Positions 53,047-61,479 of a stretch of DNA of 64,000 nt are shown piece after piece. Position 1 is the first letter of the stretch. Every line of letters starts with the position of its first letter. The stretch covers positions 434,001 through 498,000 of the forward strand of contig NZ_LT605205.1 of the NCBI RefSeq assembly GCF_900095135.1, in the 5' to 3' direction. The position numbers and the translations under genes were made by a program. Under the pieces are notes generated by a model that saw nothing but the letters and a program-made list of their open reading frames with translations, searched no databases and was not told the origin of the DNA. This stretch comes from Proteiniphilum saccharofermentans. Lineage in GTDB: Bacteria > Bacteroidota > Bacteroidia > Bacteroidales > Dysgonomonadaceae.

Positions 53047-55254
53047 ATGAGGATTATACTGTTGGCAATATTCTTTATCACTGGTATTGGGCTTAACGCA
53101 CAGCACCAGCGAATAGAAGGCCGGATTATTGATTGCAGGTCGCAGGAAGGTATACATCTTGTCAGTGTAGGAATACTCGGCACAACCAAAGGGGCTATTT
53201 CCGACGAATCGGGAAAATTCGTTATTGAAGAAGTGGCGGAAGGTGATTATACCTTTGCCGTTTCATCAATCGGTTATGAGGATAAGCGCATACCGGTTTC
53301 CGTTCCCTCAAAAAATGAAAGTCCGATAATCACCATATCGCTGTGCGAACAGACGATTGATCTGGATCAGGTTGTTGTGACGGCAACCCGTACAGAACGG
53401 TTGCTGAAAAATGTTCCTATACAGACTCAGATGATTTCGTCCAAAGCCATTGAACGCATGCAGATAACCAATTTCAGGGATTTACTGGAATACGAACTGC
53501 CCGGGGTAGAGTTTACCAACAATGGCGGTTATGCCAATATCAATATGCTTGGCTTCGGAGGCAAATATGTGTTGTTTCTGGTGGACGGCGAACGTATGGC
53601 GGGCGAAACGTTCGATAATATAGATTATAACCGGGTGGATATGGACAATGTGCAGCAAATCGAGATTGTGAAAGGAGCAGCATCTTCCCTCTACGGCTCC
53701 AATGCTGTGGGAGGAGTGATTAATATTATCACCCAAAAGCCGCGGAAAACATTTGAAACAGGAGCTAATGTAAGATTCGGGAGTAATAACGAACAGAATT
53801 ACCGCTATACCGTAGGCACACGCAGAAAATGGGGATATGCAAACCTGACGGCATCATTCAAATCGATGGATCCCTACTTGCTGAAAGACCGGGAACCTCT
53901 TACTCAATGGTTTGCCAACGGAGATAAAGTGGAATATCCGTTAAGTGAAACTTATATCGCCGGATATAAGGATTACAGTGTTAATCCCCGGGTAGGGATA
54001 GATGTCTCTGAGAAGTTACATTTAGAGACAAAGGGGGGATATTATTTCAAGGAGAGAAATCCCGGAGGTTTGGACGGAACAAAAGTTACCGACCGCTACT
54101 ATAACTATTCGGGCGGATTAAAAGCGGATTACAAAATATCGGATGCTCAGCATTTACAGATTTCCGGGAATTTCGATCGATATGACAAGTTCAAATACTA
54201 CAAATTGTTGAGCGAAAAAGAAAAAACCTATGAAAATTCCCAACAGCGATTCAATGGGATGTATACCCTTTCTTTCGCTGCGGGACACTCGTTGGTAGCC
54301 GGTGCCGAATATTTTTCCGATAATCTGATGACATTTATGTTTGAGAGCGACGGGAGCAATGCGAAGCGTGACGCGCAGACTTATGCCGTTTATACCCAGC
54401 AGGAATGGCTGTTGGCTGAGAAATTTACACTCGTAACCGGTTTGCGTTACGATTATCATTCACAATTTAAGGGTCATCTTACGCCCCGTCTATCGGCGAT
54501 GTTTAAGTTTACTCCCCGGTTCACCGTCCGGGGTGGATATTCAGGCGGTTTCCGTTCGCCCACTCTCAAAGAATTATATACCGATTGGTTCCATCCCGAT
54601 GGTGGGGGATTTCAGATTATCGGTAACAAAGATATGAAGGCAGAGAAAAGTAATAACTTCAACCTCTCGGCCGAACTGTCTCTCGGGAAAACGGTTATCA
54701 CTGCTATGACGCAATATTCCCTTATCGAAGATATGGTAAGTACATTGTGGGCAAACCAGGATACAGTGCTGTATGCCAATATTGGGGATGCCAATGTATG
54801 GAGTACGGAGTTATCGGTTACCAGCCAGATAACCAATAACCTTTCTTTGAAAGTAGCTTCCTCTGTAGTGACCGATAATCTTGGGAAAAGGTCGATTATA
54901 CGTCCTTTTTCGTCAACCGGGCGGATAGACTATATCATTCCTGTTTTCGGGAAATATAATCCTACAATCAGTTTCAGCGGAAAATATTTCGGAGGGATGG
55001 ATATTTACGGAACCGGAGATATTACGGATACTGATAACGAAACGGGGATTGAGAAGGAAGTTTCCGAAGAATACAAGGTGCATTACGACGGATATGCTAT
55101 TTGCTGCTTGTCGTTTGCACAGGCGCTTCCTTTCAACCTGACGTTGAATGCCGGGATAAATAATCTTTTCGATTATAAGCCTAAATTTTCAAGTTTTTAT
55201 TCGAGTATATCGCCCGGAAGAACATATTATATCGGGTTAAAATGGAAGTTATAA
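53047..55254 (+). CDS. hmuR: HmuR-like TonB-dependent heme receptor (second copy)
   Basis: The 735-residue protein has a signal peptide (ending LNAQ) and an N-terminal CarboxypepD_reg-like domain (residues about 22-105). Its plug (ELPGVEFTNNGGY, GAASSLYGSNAVGGVINII) is closely related to that of the first receptor. The FRAP/NPDL region is GGFRSPTLKELY and GNKDMKAE, with a histidine between them (DWFHPDGGG), as in classical heme receptors. A terminator precedes it. hmuS starts 39 nt later. Confidence 0.9.
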   Translation: MRIILLAIFFITGIGLNAQHQRIEGRIIDCRSQEGIHLVSVGILGTTKGAISDESGKFVIEEVAEGDYTFAVSSIGYEDKRIPVSVPSKNESPIITISLCEQTIDLDQVVVTATRTERLLKNVPIQTQMISSKAIERMQITNFRDLLEYELPGVEFTNNGGYANINMLGFGGKYVLFLVDGERMAGETFDNIDYNRVDMDNVQQIEIVKGAASSLYGSNAVGGVINIITQKPRKTFETGANVRFGSNNEQNYRYTVGTRRKWGYANLTASFKSMDPYLLKDREPLTQWFANGDKVEYPLSETYIAGYKDYSVNPRVGIDVSEKLHLETKGGYYFKERNPGGLDGTKVTDRYYNYSGGLKADYKISDAQHLQISGNFDRYDKFKYYKLLSEKEKTYENSQQRFNGMYTLSFAAGHSLVAGAEYFSDNLMTFMFESDGSNAKRDAQTYAVYTQQEWLLAEKFTLVTGLRYDYHSQFKGHLTPRLSAMFKFTPRFTVRGGYSGGFRSPTLKELYTDWFHPDGGGFQIIGNKDMKAEKSNNFNLSAELSLGKTVITAMTQYSLIEDMVSTLWANQDTVLYANIGDANVWSTELSVTSQITNNLSLKVASSVVTDNLGKRSIIRPFSSTGRIDYIIPVFGKYNPTISFSGKYFGGMDIYGTGDITDTDNETGIEKEVSEEYKVHYDGYAICCLSFAQALPFNLTLNAGINNLFDYKPKFSSFYSSISPGRTYYIGLKWKL

Positions 55255-55293
55255 GGAAGCATCCTCAAAAAACAGTAAATAGTTTATATCTAT

Positions 55294-58200
55294 ATGAAAA
55301 AGAAATATACGCTCATCGCTTTATGCGCCCTGGTCATTATTGCTGCAGGATGGATAGCCTGGCAGAAAATGGCTGCCCCCACCAGAATCGCCTTGTTTAA
55401 TTTCCAGTCTTTTCAGGTATCGAATATCTCGTTATCGAACGCCGATAAATTTATAAAATTCGAAGAGGTTTCGGTGGAAGAGGTCGGTAAATTGAAAAAT
55501 TATGATTTCGTGCTGGGTTTCGGTATGGGGCTGAAAGTATCGGAAGAGCAGCGTGCACAGATCCAATCGGCAGCAGACAAAGGAACGCCGGTTTATATGT
55601 TTGCCGTAACCAATCCGCAAAATAATATCTGCAACCTGGACAGTACGAATTTAGAGCAGATATCCGGTTATCTTAGCAGCGGTAATAAGGCCAATTACCA
55701 GAATATGGCGCGTTATATACGCCGGAATATCGACAAGAAAATCCTGTTTGCCACCGAGGCAGAGCCTGTAGTGGAAAGTGTGTCTGATGCGTTTTTTCAT
55801 ATCGATGAGAATGTGTCTTTCGAAGAGGTGAATGAATATGAGGCATATCTCAAAAAGCAGGCCTTTTACAAGGACGGAGCCGATAAGGTCGCCATTATAG
55901 CCGGCATTCATGATCCGTTCAGTGGTAATAAAGAACATCTGGACAGCCTGATCATGTCGCTGCAGAATTCGGGATTGAATGTCTACCCCATCTCTTCAAT
56001 GACAAAACGCATGGATTTCCTGGAACAGGTGAATCCCGATGCGGTGGTTTATTTTCCACACGGACGTCTTTTGATGGGACAGCCGGATGCAGCCGTGGAA
56101 TGGTTAAAGAGCCGGAATATTCCTGTTTTTACGCCGATTACTATTCTGCAACTCAAGGAAGACTGGATGAAAGACCCGATGGGAATGTTCGGCGGCTTTA
56201 TGGGACAGACCATTGTTATGCCGGAACTTGACGGCGCCATTTATCCCTATTCATTGGTAGCCCAGGAAAAAAACAATGAGGGTCTGTATGTTTTCAGAAC
56301 AATCCCCGACAGGCTTAAAAGTTTCACGGCGATTGTCAATAACATGATCGCCCTCAAACATAAGAAGAATGCGGAAAAAAAAGTCGCTATCTATTATTTT
56401 AAGGGAGCGGGACAGGAAACATTGGCAGCGCAGGGTCTGGAAACCGTGCCTGCCCTCTATAACCTGTTGAAGCGTTTAAAAGCCGAAGGGTACAAGGTGG
56501 ATAACCTCCCGGCAACCGAAAAAGAGTTCGAGAATCTGTTGATGACACAAGGTTCGGTGTTGAGCACCTATGCCGAAGGAGCATTCGACGAATTTTTAAA
56601 AAAAGGTAATCCGCAACTGGTTAAAAAGCAGGATTACGAAACATGGGTAGGTCAAACCTTATCAAAGGAATCCTATAAAGAAGTGACCGATGTGTACGGC
56701 GAAGCACCGGGAGCCTACATGAGCGTTGTTGAGAATGGAGAAGAATACATTGCCGTGGCTCGCATACAATTGGGAAATGTGGTCTTGTTGCCTCAACCCA
56801 TGGCTGCATTGGGCGATGATGATTTTGCTATCGTTCACGGGGCGAAAATGCCCCCGCCGCACACCTATATCGGCTCTTATTTATGGACTCAGTTCGGGTT
56901 TAAAGCTGATGCCTTGATCCATTTCGGAACACACGGCAGCCTTGAGTTCACACCACAAAAACAGGTGGCGCTGAGCAGTAACGACTGGGGCGACCGTTTA
57001 GTCGGTACCATTCCCCACTTTTACTATTACACTATCGGTAATATCGGTGAAAGCATGATGGCAAAACGGCGTTCGTATGCTACCACCATCTCTTATCTTA
57101 CTCCTGCTTTCACGGAGAGCAATACCCGTTCGCAGTTCAAATCGTTACAGGATAAGATACGGGAATATTATAGAACCGGTGAAGCACAGCAACCCACAGC
57201 ATCGGTAGAGGTTAAAAAGATTGCTGTGGCGATGGGTGTCCACCGCGATTTGCGTCTGGACAGCGTAATTTCCCAGCCATATACCATCGAAGAAATAGAG
57301 AGGATAGAGAACTACGCAGAAGAGATTGCCAATGAAAAGATAAACGGTCAACTTTATATTTCGGGTGAACCCTATACACCCGAAAAAATAAAATCTACCG
57401 TGCTGGCTATGAGCGCCGATCCGATTGCTTACAGCCTCTCCTCTCTCGATAAACAAAGAGGAAAAGTAACCGAAAACCAGTTGAAGAGCAAAACATTCTT
57501 CACACAAGCGTACCTTGATCCGGCAAAAAATCTGGTCAATCAGGTCCTGGCCGGAAAAACCGTCGATGATGAACTCGTATGTGCGGTAGCAGGGATTACC
57601 GCTGCAGAGCTGGGAGAGAGTAAAACTATTCTGAATCCACCCAAAAGAGGTATGGCGGCAATGATGGCGTCAGGCAATGATACTCCGAAAGATGACTCGA
57701 AAAAACCGGAAACAGCTATGCCGAAAGACGGCCCTGCTAAAGCTGAGATGCCGAAACGTCCGGAAGTAGGTGCCACTAAAGACTTATCGGTGACAAAAAG
57801 TGAATCACGTCCGGCTGGAGCGGGTATGCCGGGACAATCCCAAGCGCCTGAATATACTAAAGAACAGAAGGAAAAGGCCCGTATGATTGCCGAGATTGAA
57901 CGTACCATCCGCAACATTCTCCATTATAAATCGGCGTTGGAAGAGAGTCCCGAACTCGAGTTTAAAGCAATGATCAATGCGCTCTCCGGAGGATATGTAG
58001 CGCCTTCTTCGGGCGGTGATGCGGTGGCAAACCCCAACGGGGTTCCCACCGGAAGAAACCTCTACTCGGTAAATGCCGAAGCCACTCCGTCGGAAGTGGC
58101 CTGGGACAGAGGAGTGGGGTTGGTAAAAACCACGCTCGAGCAATATCATAAGGAGCATAGCGAGTATCCGCGTAAGGTGAGTTATACCTTCTGGAGCAGT

Positions 58201-59544
58201 GAGTTTATCGAAAGCGAAGGAACCACCATCGCCCAGGTATTGTACATGCTGGGCGTTGAACCGGTGCGTGATACCTACGGTCGCGTTTCCGAACTCCGGC
58301 TTATACCTGCTGAGGAGTTGGGCCGTCCGCGTATCGATGTGGTCGTACAGACGTCAGGGCAGTTCCGCGATCTGGCCGCATCGCGTCTGATGCTTATTTC
58401 GAGAGCTGTAGAAATGGCTGCGGCGGCAAAAGATGAAAAGTATGAAAACCTCGTGTCGAAAAGTACCGTTGAGATAGAACGCCAGTTGGTTGAACAGGGT
58501 ATATCGCCCAAAGATGCCCGCGTCATGTCTACCCGCCGCGTATTCGGAGGGATCAACGGTATGTATGGTACAGGTATTCAGGAAATGATTACCAGCAGCG
58601 ATAAATGGGAATCGGAAAAAGAAATTGCCGATGCCTATATCAATAATATGGGGGCGGATTATGGAAGCGATAAGAATTGGGGCGAATTCCAGGCAGGACT
58701 TCTCCGTACTGTTCTCAGTAATACGGATGTGATTGTCCAACCACGTCAGAATAATACCTGGGGTGCATTAAGCCTCGACCATGTGTACGAATTTATGGGC
58801 GGGATGAATCTTGCTATCCGCAATGTGACCGGTAAAGACCCTGACGCCTATTTTGCCGATTACCGTAACCGTAATAATGCCAAAATGCAGGATCTGAAAG
58901 AGGCCATCGGTGTTGAATCGCGTGCCACCATACTCAATCCCGAATATATCAAGGAGGTAATGAAAGGTGGCGCGTCGAGCGCTACACAGATTACCGAAGT
59001 GGTGACCAATACCTTCGGATGGAACGTTACTAAACCTAATGTCATCGATAATGAATTATGGGATGAACTCTACGATGTATATGTAAAAGATAAATTCGAT
59101 CTGGGTACGGAAGCGTTTTTCAGGGAAAAAAGCCCGGCTGTATTGCAGGAAGTAACTGCCATTATGATGGAAACCGCACGGAAAGGTATGTGGAAAGCCA
59201 CGCCCGAACAGCTTGCTGATATTGCTAAACTGCATACCGATCTGGTAAAAGAGTTCGGTTCGACCGGCTCGGGTTTTGCCGGAGGAAATACCAAATTGCA
59301 GGATTATATTGCTCAGACTGTAGATCCTTCCGATGCCCAGGTTTACAACAGGCAGATCCGCGCGATGAAAACCCCCGGAGCCGACGCGAGCGTAACCCCG
59401 GCAGGAACAGTCCTCAAAAAACAGGAGGTTGGGCAAATTGAGAACGGTGAAAAGAATTCACTCAACGGAATCATTGTTGCCACGGTAGTACTTCTGGTAT
59501 TTGTCATTCTTTTATTAATTTTGCGGAGGAAAAGGAGGAGCTAA
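55294..59544 (+). CDS. hmuS: HmuS: CobN-like chelatase homologue anchored in the membrane
   Basis: The 1416-residue protein has an N-terminal membrane helix (residues about 5-23), a large CobN/BchH-type region and a C-terminal helix followed by RRKRRS (about 1391-1416). The CobN signature is clear in HFGTHGSLEFTPQK, PHFYYYTIGNIGESMMAKRR and RRVFGGINGMYGTGIQEM. A Pro/Lys-rich linker (about 785-870) interrupts the core. Helix positions put the body in the periplasm, unlike cytoplasmic CobN. The partner ATPases CobS/CobT are absent. In Bacteroidota hmu operons HmuS is thought to act on heme iron; iron removal here is inferred. Confidence 0.9.
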   Translation: MKKKYTLIALCALVIIAAGWIAWQKMAAPTRIALFNFQSFQVSNISLSNADKFIKFEEVSVEEVGKLKNYDFVLGFGMGLKVSEEQRAQIQSAADKGTPVYMFAVTNPQNNICNLDSTNLEQISGYLSSGNKANYQNMARYIRRNIDKKILFATEAEPVVESVSDAFFHIDENVSFEEVNEYEAYLKKQAFYKDGADKVAIIAGIHDPFSGNKEHLDSLIMSLQNSGLNVYPISSMTKRMDFLEQVNPDAVVYFPHGRLLMGQPDAAVEWLKSRNIPVFTPITILQLKEDWMKDPMGMFGGFMGQTIVMPELDGAIYPYSLVAQEKNNEGLYVFRTIPDRLKSFTAIVNNMIALKHKKNAEKKVAIYYFKGAGQETLAAQGLETVPALYNLLKRLKAEGYKVDNLPATEKEFENLLMTQGSVLSTYAEGAFDEFLKKGNPQLVKKQDYETWVGQTLSKESYKEVTDVYGEAPGAYMSVVENGEEYIAVARIQLGNVVLLPQPMAALGDDDFAIVHGAKMPPPHTYIGSYLWTQFGFKADALIHFGTHGSLEFTPQKQVALSSNDWGDRLVGTIPHFYYYTIGNIGESMMAKRRSYATTISYLTPAFTESNTRSQFKSLQDKIREYYRTGEAQQPTASVEVKKIAVAMGVHRDLRLDSVISQPYTIEEIERIENYAEEIANEKINGQLYISGEPYTPEKIKSTVLAMSADPIAYSLSSLDKQRGKVTENQLKSKTFFTQAYLDPAKNLVNQVLAGKTVDDELVCAVAGITAAELGESKTILNPPKRGMAAMMASGNDTPKDDSKKPETAMPKDGPAKAEMPKRPEVGATKDLSVTKSESRPAGAGMPGQSQAPEYTKEQKEKARMIAEIERTIRNILHYKSALEESPELEFKAMINALSGGYVAPSSGGDAVANPNGVPTGRNLYSVNAEATPSEVAWDRGVGLVKTTLEQYHKEHSEYPRKVSYTFWSSEFIESEGTTIAQVLYMLGVEPVRDTYGRVSELRLIPAEELGRPRIDVVVQTSGQFRDLAASRLMLISRAVEMAAAAKDEKYENLVSKSTVEIERQLVEQGISPKDARVMSTRRVFGGINGMYGTGIQEMITSSDKWESEKEIADAYINNMGADYGSDKNWGEFQAGLLRTVLSNTDVIVQPRQNNTWGALSLDHVYEFMGGMNLAIRNVTGKDPDAYFADYRNRNNAKMQDLKEAIGVESRATILNPEYIKEVMKGGASSATQITEVVTNTFGWNVTKPNVIDNELWDELYDVYVKDKFDLGTEAFFREKSPAVLQEVTAIMMETARKGMWKATPEQLADIAKLHTDLVKEFGSTGSGFAGGNTKLQDYIAQTVDPSDAQVYNRQIRAMKTPGADASVTPAGTVLKKQEVGQIENGEKNSLNGIIVATVVLLVFVILLLILRRKRRS

Positions 59545-59556
59545 TTGTTAGAATAA

Positions 59557-59632
59557 AGAACCAAGATCCAAGAATCAAGATACATCCAGTAGATTAATAC
59601 AGTCTTGGTTCTTGGCTCTTGAATCTTGTATC
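59557..59632 (+). repeat. Long imperfect inverted repeat after hmuS
   Basis: An AAGAACCAAGATCC-type left arm (59557-59583) and a CTTGGTTCTTGGCTCTTG-type right arm (59600-59632) can form a long imperfect hairpin. It resembles the ttcaagatt repeats elsewhere in the window. It may reduce or stabilise transcription into hmuT. Confidence 0.45.
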
Positions 59633-59642
59633 TCAAAAGAAG

Positions 59643-60326
59643 ATGGAAATCATCATCCAGATATTGATCCTGTTCATCATTATCAACACTATCCTGAAGC
59701 TTAGTTTCTGGAAATGGTGGCAGACGGTAATCTTCGGGGCTATTTGTGCGATTTTTGTGATTTGGGCACAACAATATGCTATTGTCCAGTCCAAAACGCA
59801 GTTGCACGATTATCTCTCGAACCGTCAGGCATTGCAGGATATGGCTGTGCTCATCACGGTAGAGTCGGCCATCTGTTTTGCTTTTTGTTTTGCCGCGTTG
59901 ATGACCATGTTCGGCAAGAAGAAAAAGCATTGGGTACGGTTATTATACTGGTATCCCAGCCTTTTGTTGTTCCCTGTACTGTTTTATATGCTGACACAAG
60001 CTATATTCAGCCTCTCAGGAACCAATTTCAACACCATTGCATACACCATTGCCGGAATTACCTTTGTTGTCATTCCCGCCGCTTCCTGCGGTATGAAACT
60101 TTTTATACCGGAAAAGGAATTGCGGCTGGAGGTACATTTTCTCGTAAGCCTGTTTGTAGCCATATTGGGATTATTGACAACCGTAAATGGGAATGTCACC
60201 TACACAGCGGCAAAAGAGCCGCTAAATATCCGGGCGATACTCTATTCTATTGGCCTGTTTGTGGTATTATTCGCAATAGGATATATCTGGAACAAATATA
60301 AGTGGAAGTTTAAAAAATTCAAATAA
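59643..60326 (+). CDS. hmuT: HmuT-like multi-helix membrane protein
   Basis: I start at 59643 (MEIIIQILILF); the longer frame adds eight residues that come from the repeat. The product of about 227 residues has six or seven hydrophobic helices, with a short cytoplasmic loop KKKKHWV. No named domain is recognised. It is not a periplasmic heme-binding protein despite the name used in the Porphyromonas operon. Its stop overlaps the next start by 1 nt (TAATG), which indicates tight coupling to the ExbB-like gene. Confidence 0.7.
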   Translation: MEIIIQILILFIIINTILKLSFWKWWQTVIFGAICAIFVIWAQQYAIVQSKTQLHDYLSNRQALQDMAVLITVESAICFAFCFAALMTMFGKKKKHWVRLLYWYPSLLLFPVLFYMLTQAIFSLSGTNFNTIAYTIAGITFVVIPAASCGMKLFIPEKELRLEVHFLVSLFVAILGLLTTVNGNVTYTAAKEPLNIRAILYSIGLFVVLFAIGYIWNKYKWKFKKFK

Positions 60327-60922
60327 TGGAAGTTATTTCAAAAACGTTATTCTGGGTAGCCAATAGTCTATTGATACCCGATATTATTATTTTGTTGTTC
60401 CTTTTTGGGCGCTCATTGCTGCTCATCGGCAGTTTTTACGACCAGTTCATGACCAAACGGAAAAATGACAAGGCGATAGGGAATAGAATCAAGGAGTTGT
60501 CGAATTTCAGTATGGATGAATTAAAAGCTGTTATTCCCAAAAACGACAATTCGCTTTTCATTAAGTATCTGCGTGACTTGCTGACCACTCCTCCGAGCGA
60601 GGCATACTCCGATTTCTTGATTTCGAATTTCGAGAACGAGGCTGATAAAGACCTGGCTCTCTCGAAGATGCTTGCCAAAATGGGACCAGTACTCGGACTG
60701 ATCGGGACGCTTATCGCCATGAGCCCGGCGTTGGTGGGACTTTCCACCGGAGATATTTCGGGTATGGCGTATAATATGCAAGTGGTTTTTGCTACTACGG
60801 TCGTCGGACTTGTGGTATCCGCAATCGGACTGGTTACATTACAAACCAAACAACGTTGGTATGCAAAAGATGTGAATAACCTCGATTACGTTTCCCGCAT
60901 TTTAACCGAAAAAAATAATTGA
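60326..60922 (+). CDS. hmuU: HmuU: MotA/TolQ/ExbB-type proton channel protein
   Basis: The 198-residue protein has three membrane helices: about 12-32, a pair near 115-135 and 150-172. The conserved channel segment is GPVLGLIGTLIAMSPALVGLSTGD, the ExbB/TolQ hallmark (threonine and small residues lining the pore), followed by AYNMQVVFATTVVGLVV. Such proteins form a pentamer that conducts protons and drives a partner. The only encoded partner is HmuV. Confidence 0.85.
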   Translation: MEVISKTLFWVANSLLIPDIIILLFLFGRSLLLIGSFYDQFMTKRKNDKAIGNRIKELSNFSMDELKAVIPKNDNSLFIKYLRDLLTTPPSEAYSDFLISNFENEADKDLALSKMLAKMGPVLGLIGTLIAMSPALVGLSTGDISGMAYNMQVVFATTVVGLVVSAIGLVTLQTKQRWYAKDVNNLDYVSRILTEKNN

Positions 60923-60926
60923 TATC

Positions 60927-61259
60927 ATGAGCAGAAAAAGAAGGATCAGCAAATTTTCAGGCGAAGAGGATACCGATCCGCTAAGCGTTATCGTGAACCT
61001 GTTCGACGTAGCGATGGTATTTGCTGTGGCGTTGATGGTTGCCATGGTGATGCATATGAATATGACTGAAATCTTTACGCAGGAAGATTATACAATCGTA
61101 AAGAATCCCGGCAAAGATAACATGGAGATCATCACTAAAGAAGGAAATAAAATCAATAAATATACTCCCTCAGACGATCAGTCATCAGGCTCTAAAGGTC
61201 GTAGGGTAGGGGTGGCTTATGAACTCGAGAACGGTGAAATAATTTATGTGCCTGAATAG
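60927..61259 (+). CDS. hmuV: HmuV: DUF2149 protein, ExbD-like
   Basis: The 110-residue protein has one membrane helix (residues about 24-45). The pattern NLFDVAMVFAVALMVA matches the transmembrane aspartate segment of ExbD/TolR (D-V-x-x-V), with a short periplasmic tail. This is the DUF2149 family, which is known mainly from such operons. It lies 4 nt after the ExbB-like gene. Together the pair probably forms a proton-driven motor for HmuS or the receptors. Confidence 0.8.
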   Translation: MSRKRRISKFSGEEDTDPLSVIVNLFDVAMVFAVALMVAMVMHMNMTEIFTQEDYTIVKNPGKDNMEIITKEGNKINKYTPSDDQSSGSKGRRVGVAYELENGEIIYVPE

Positions 61260-61412
61260 AACGTCTTTATTTATTTAGCTTAACAAAAACGCTTACTCAA
61301 TCAATCTCTGTTGTTACTATAATAGGGTTATTTGCCTATGTTCTACCTGCAAATTCTATCATTTGTGGGTATATATGGTTATTTTCTACCGGAAAAATAC
61401 TCATTTCTTGCA

Positions 61413-61444
61413 ATTGATGCCTTATGTTATTGCCTATATCTTTG
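61413..61444 (+). promoter_or_regulatory. Promoter of third TonB-dependent receptor
   Basis: ATTG (61413-61416), a 20-nt spacer and TATCTTTG (61437-61444) fit the consensus. The receptor starts 36 nt after the -7 box, so the leader is short. Confidence 0.6.
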
Positions 61445-61445
61445 T

Positions 61446-61459
61446 CCTAAAATTTTAGG
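61446..61459. promoter_or_regulatory. Perfect palindrome at third receptor promoter (possible operator)
   Basis: CCTAAAATTTTAGG is a perfect 14-bp palindrome beginning 2 nt after the -7 box, where a bound repressor would block transcription. Its half-site TTTTAGG is shared with the box before the first hmu set. Confidence 0.5.
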
Positions 61460-61479
61460 TAATTCCATTAATATAAAAA

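Noticed and set aside
57660-57880. Possible frameshift or foreign insert in hmuS
   Set aside because: The Pro/Lys-rich stretch stays in frame and CobN-like sequence continues on both sides, so it is a linker rather than a break.
59714-60301. 195-codon frame inside hmuT in another frame
   Set aside because: It is Cys/His-rich without domain features, while hmuT in the main frame has a full set of membrane helices and a tight overlap with the next gene.
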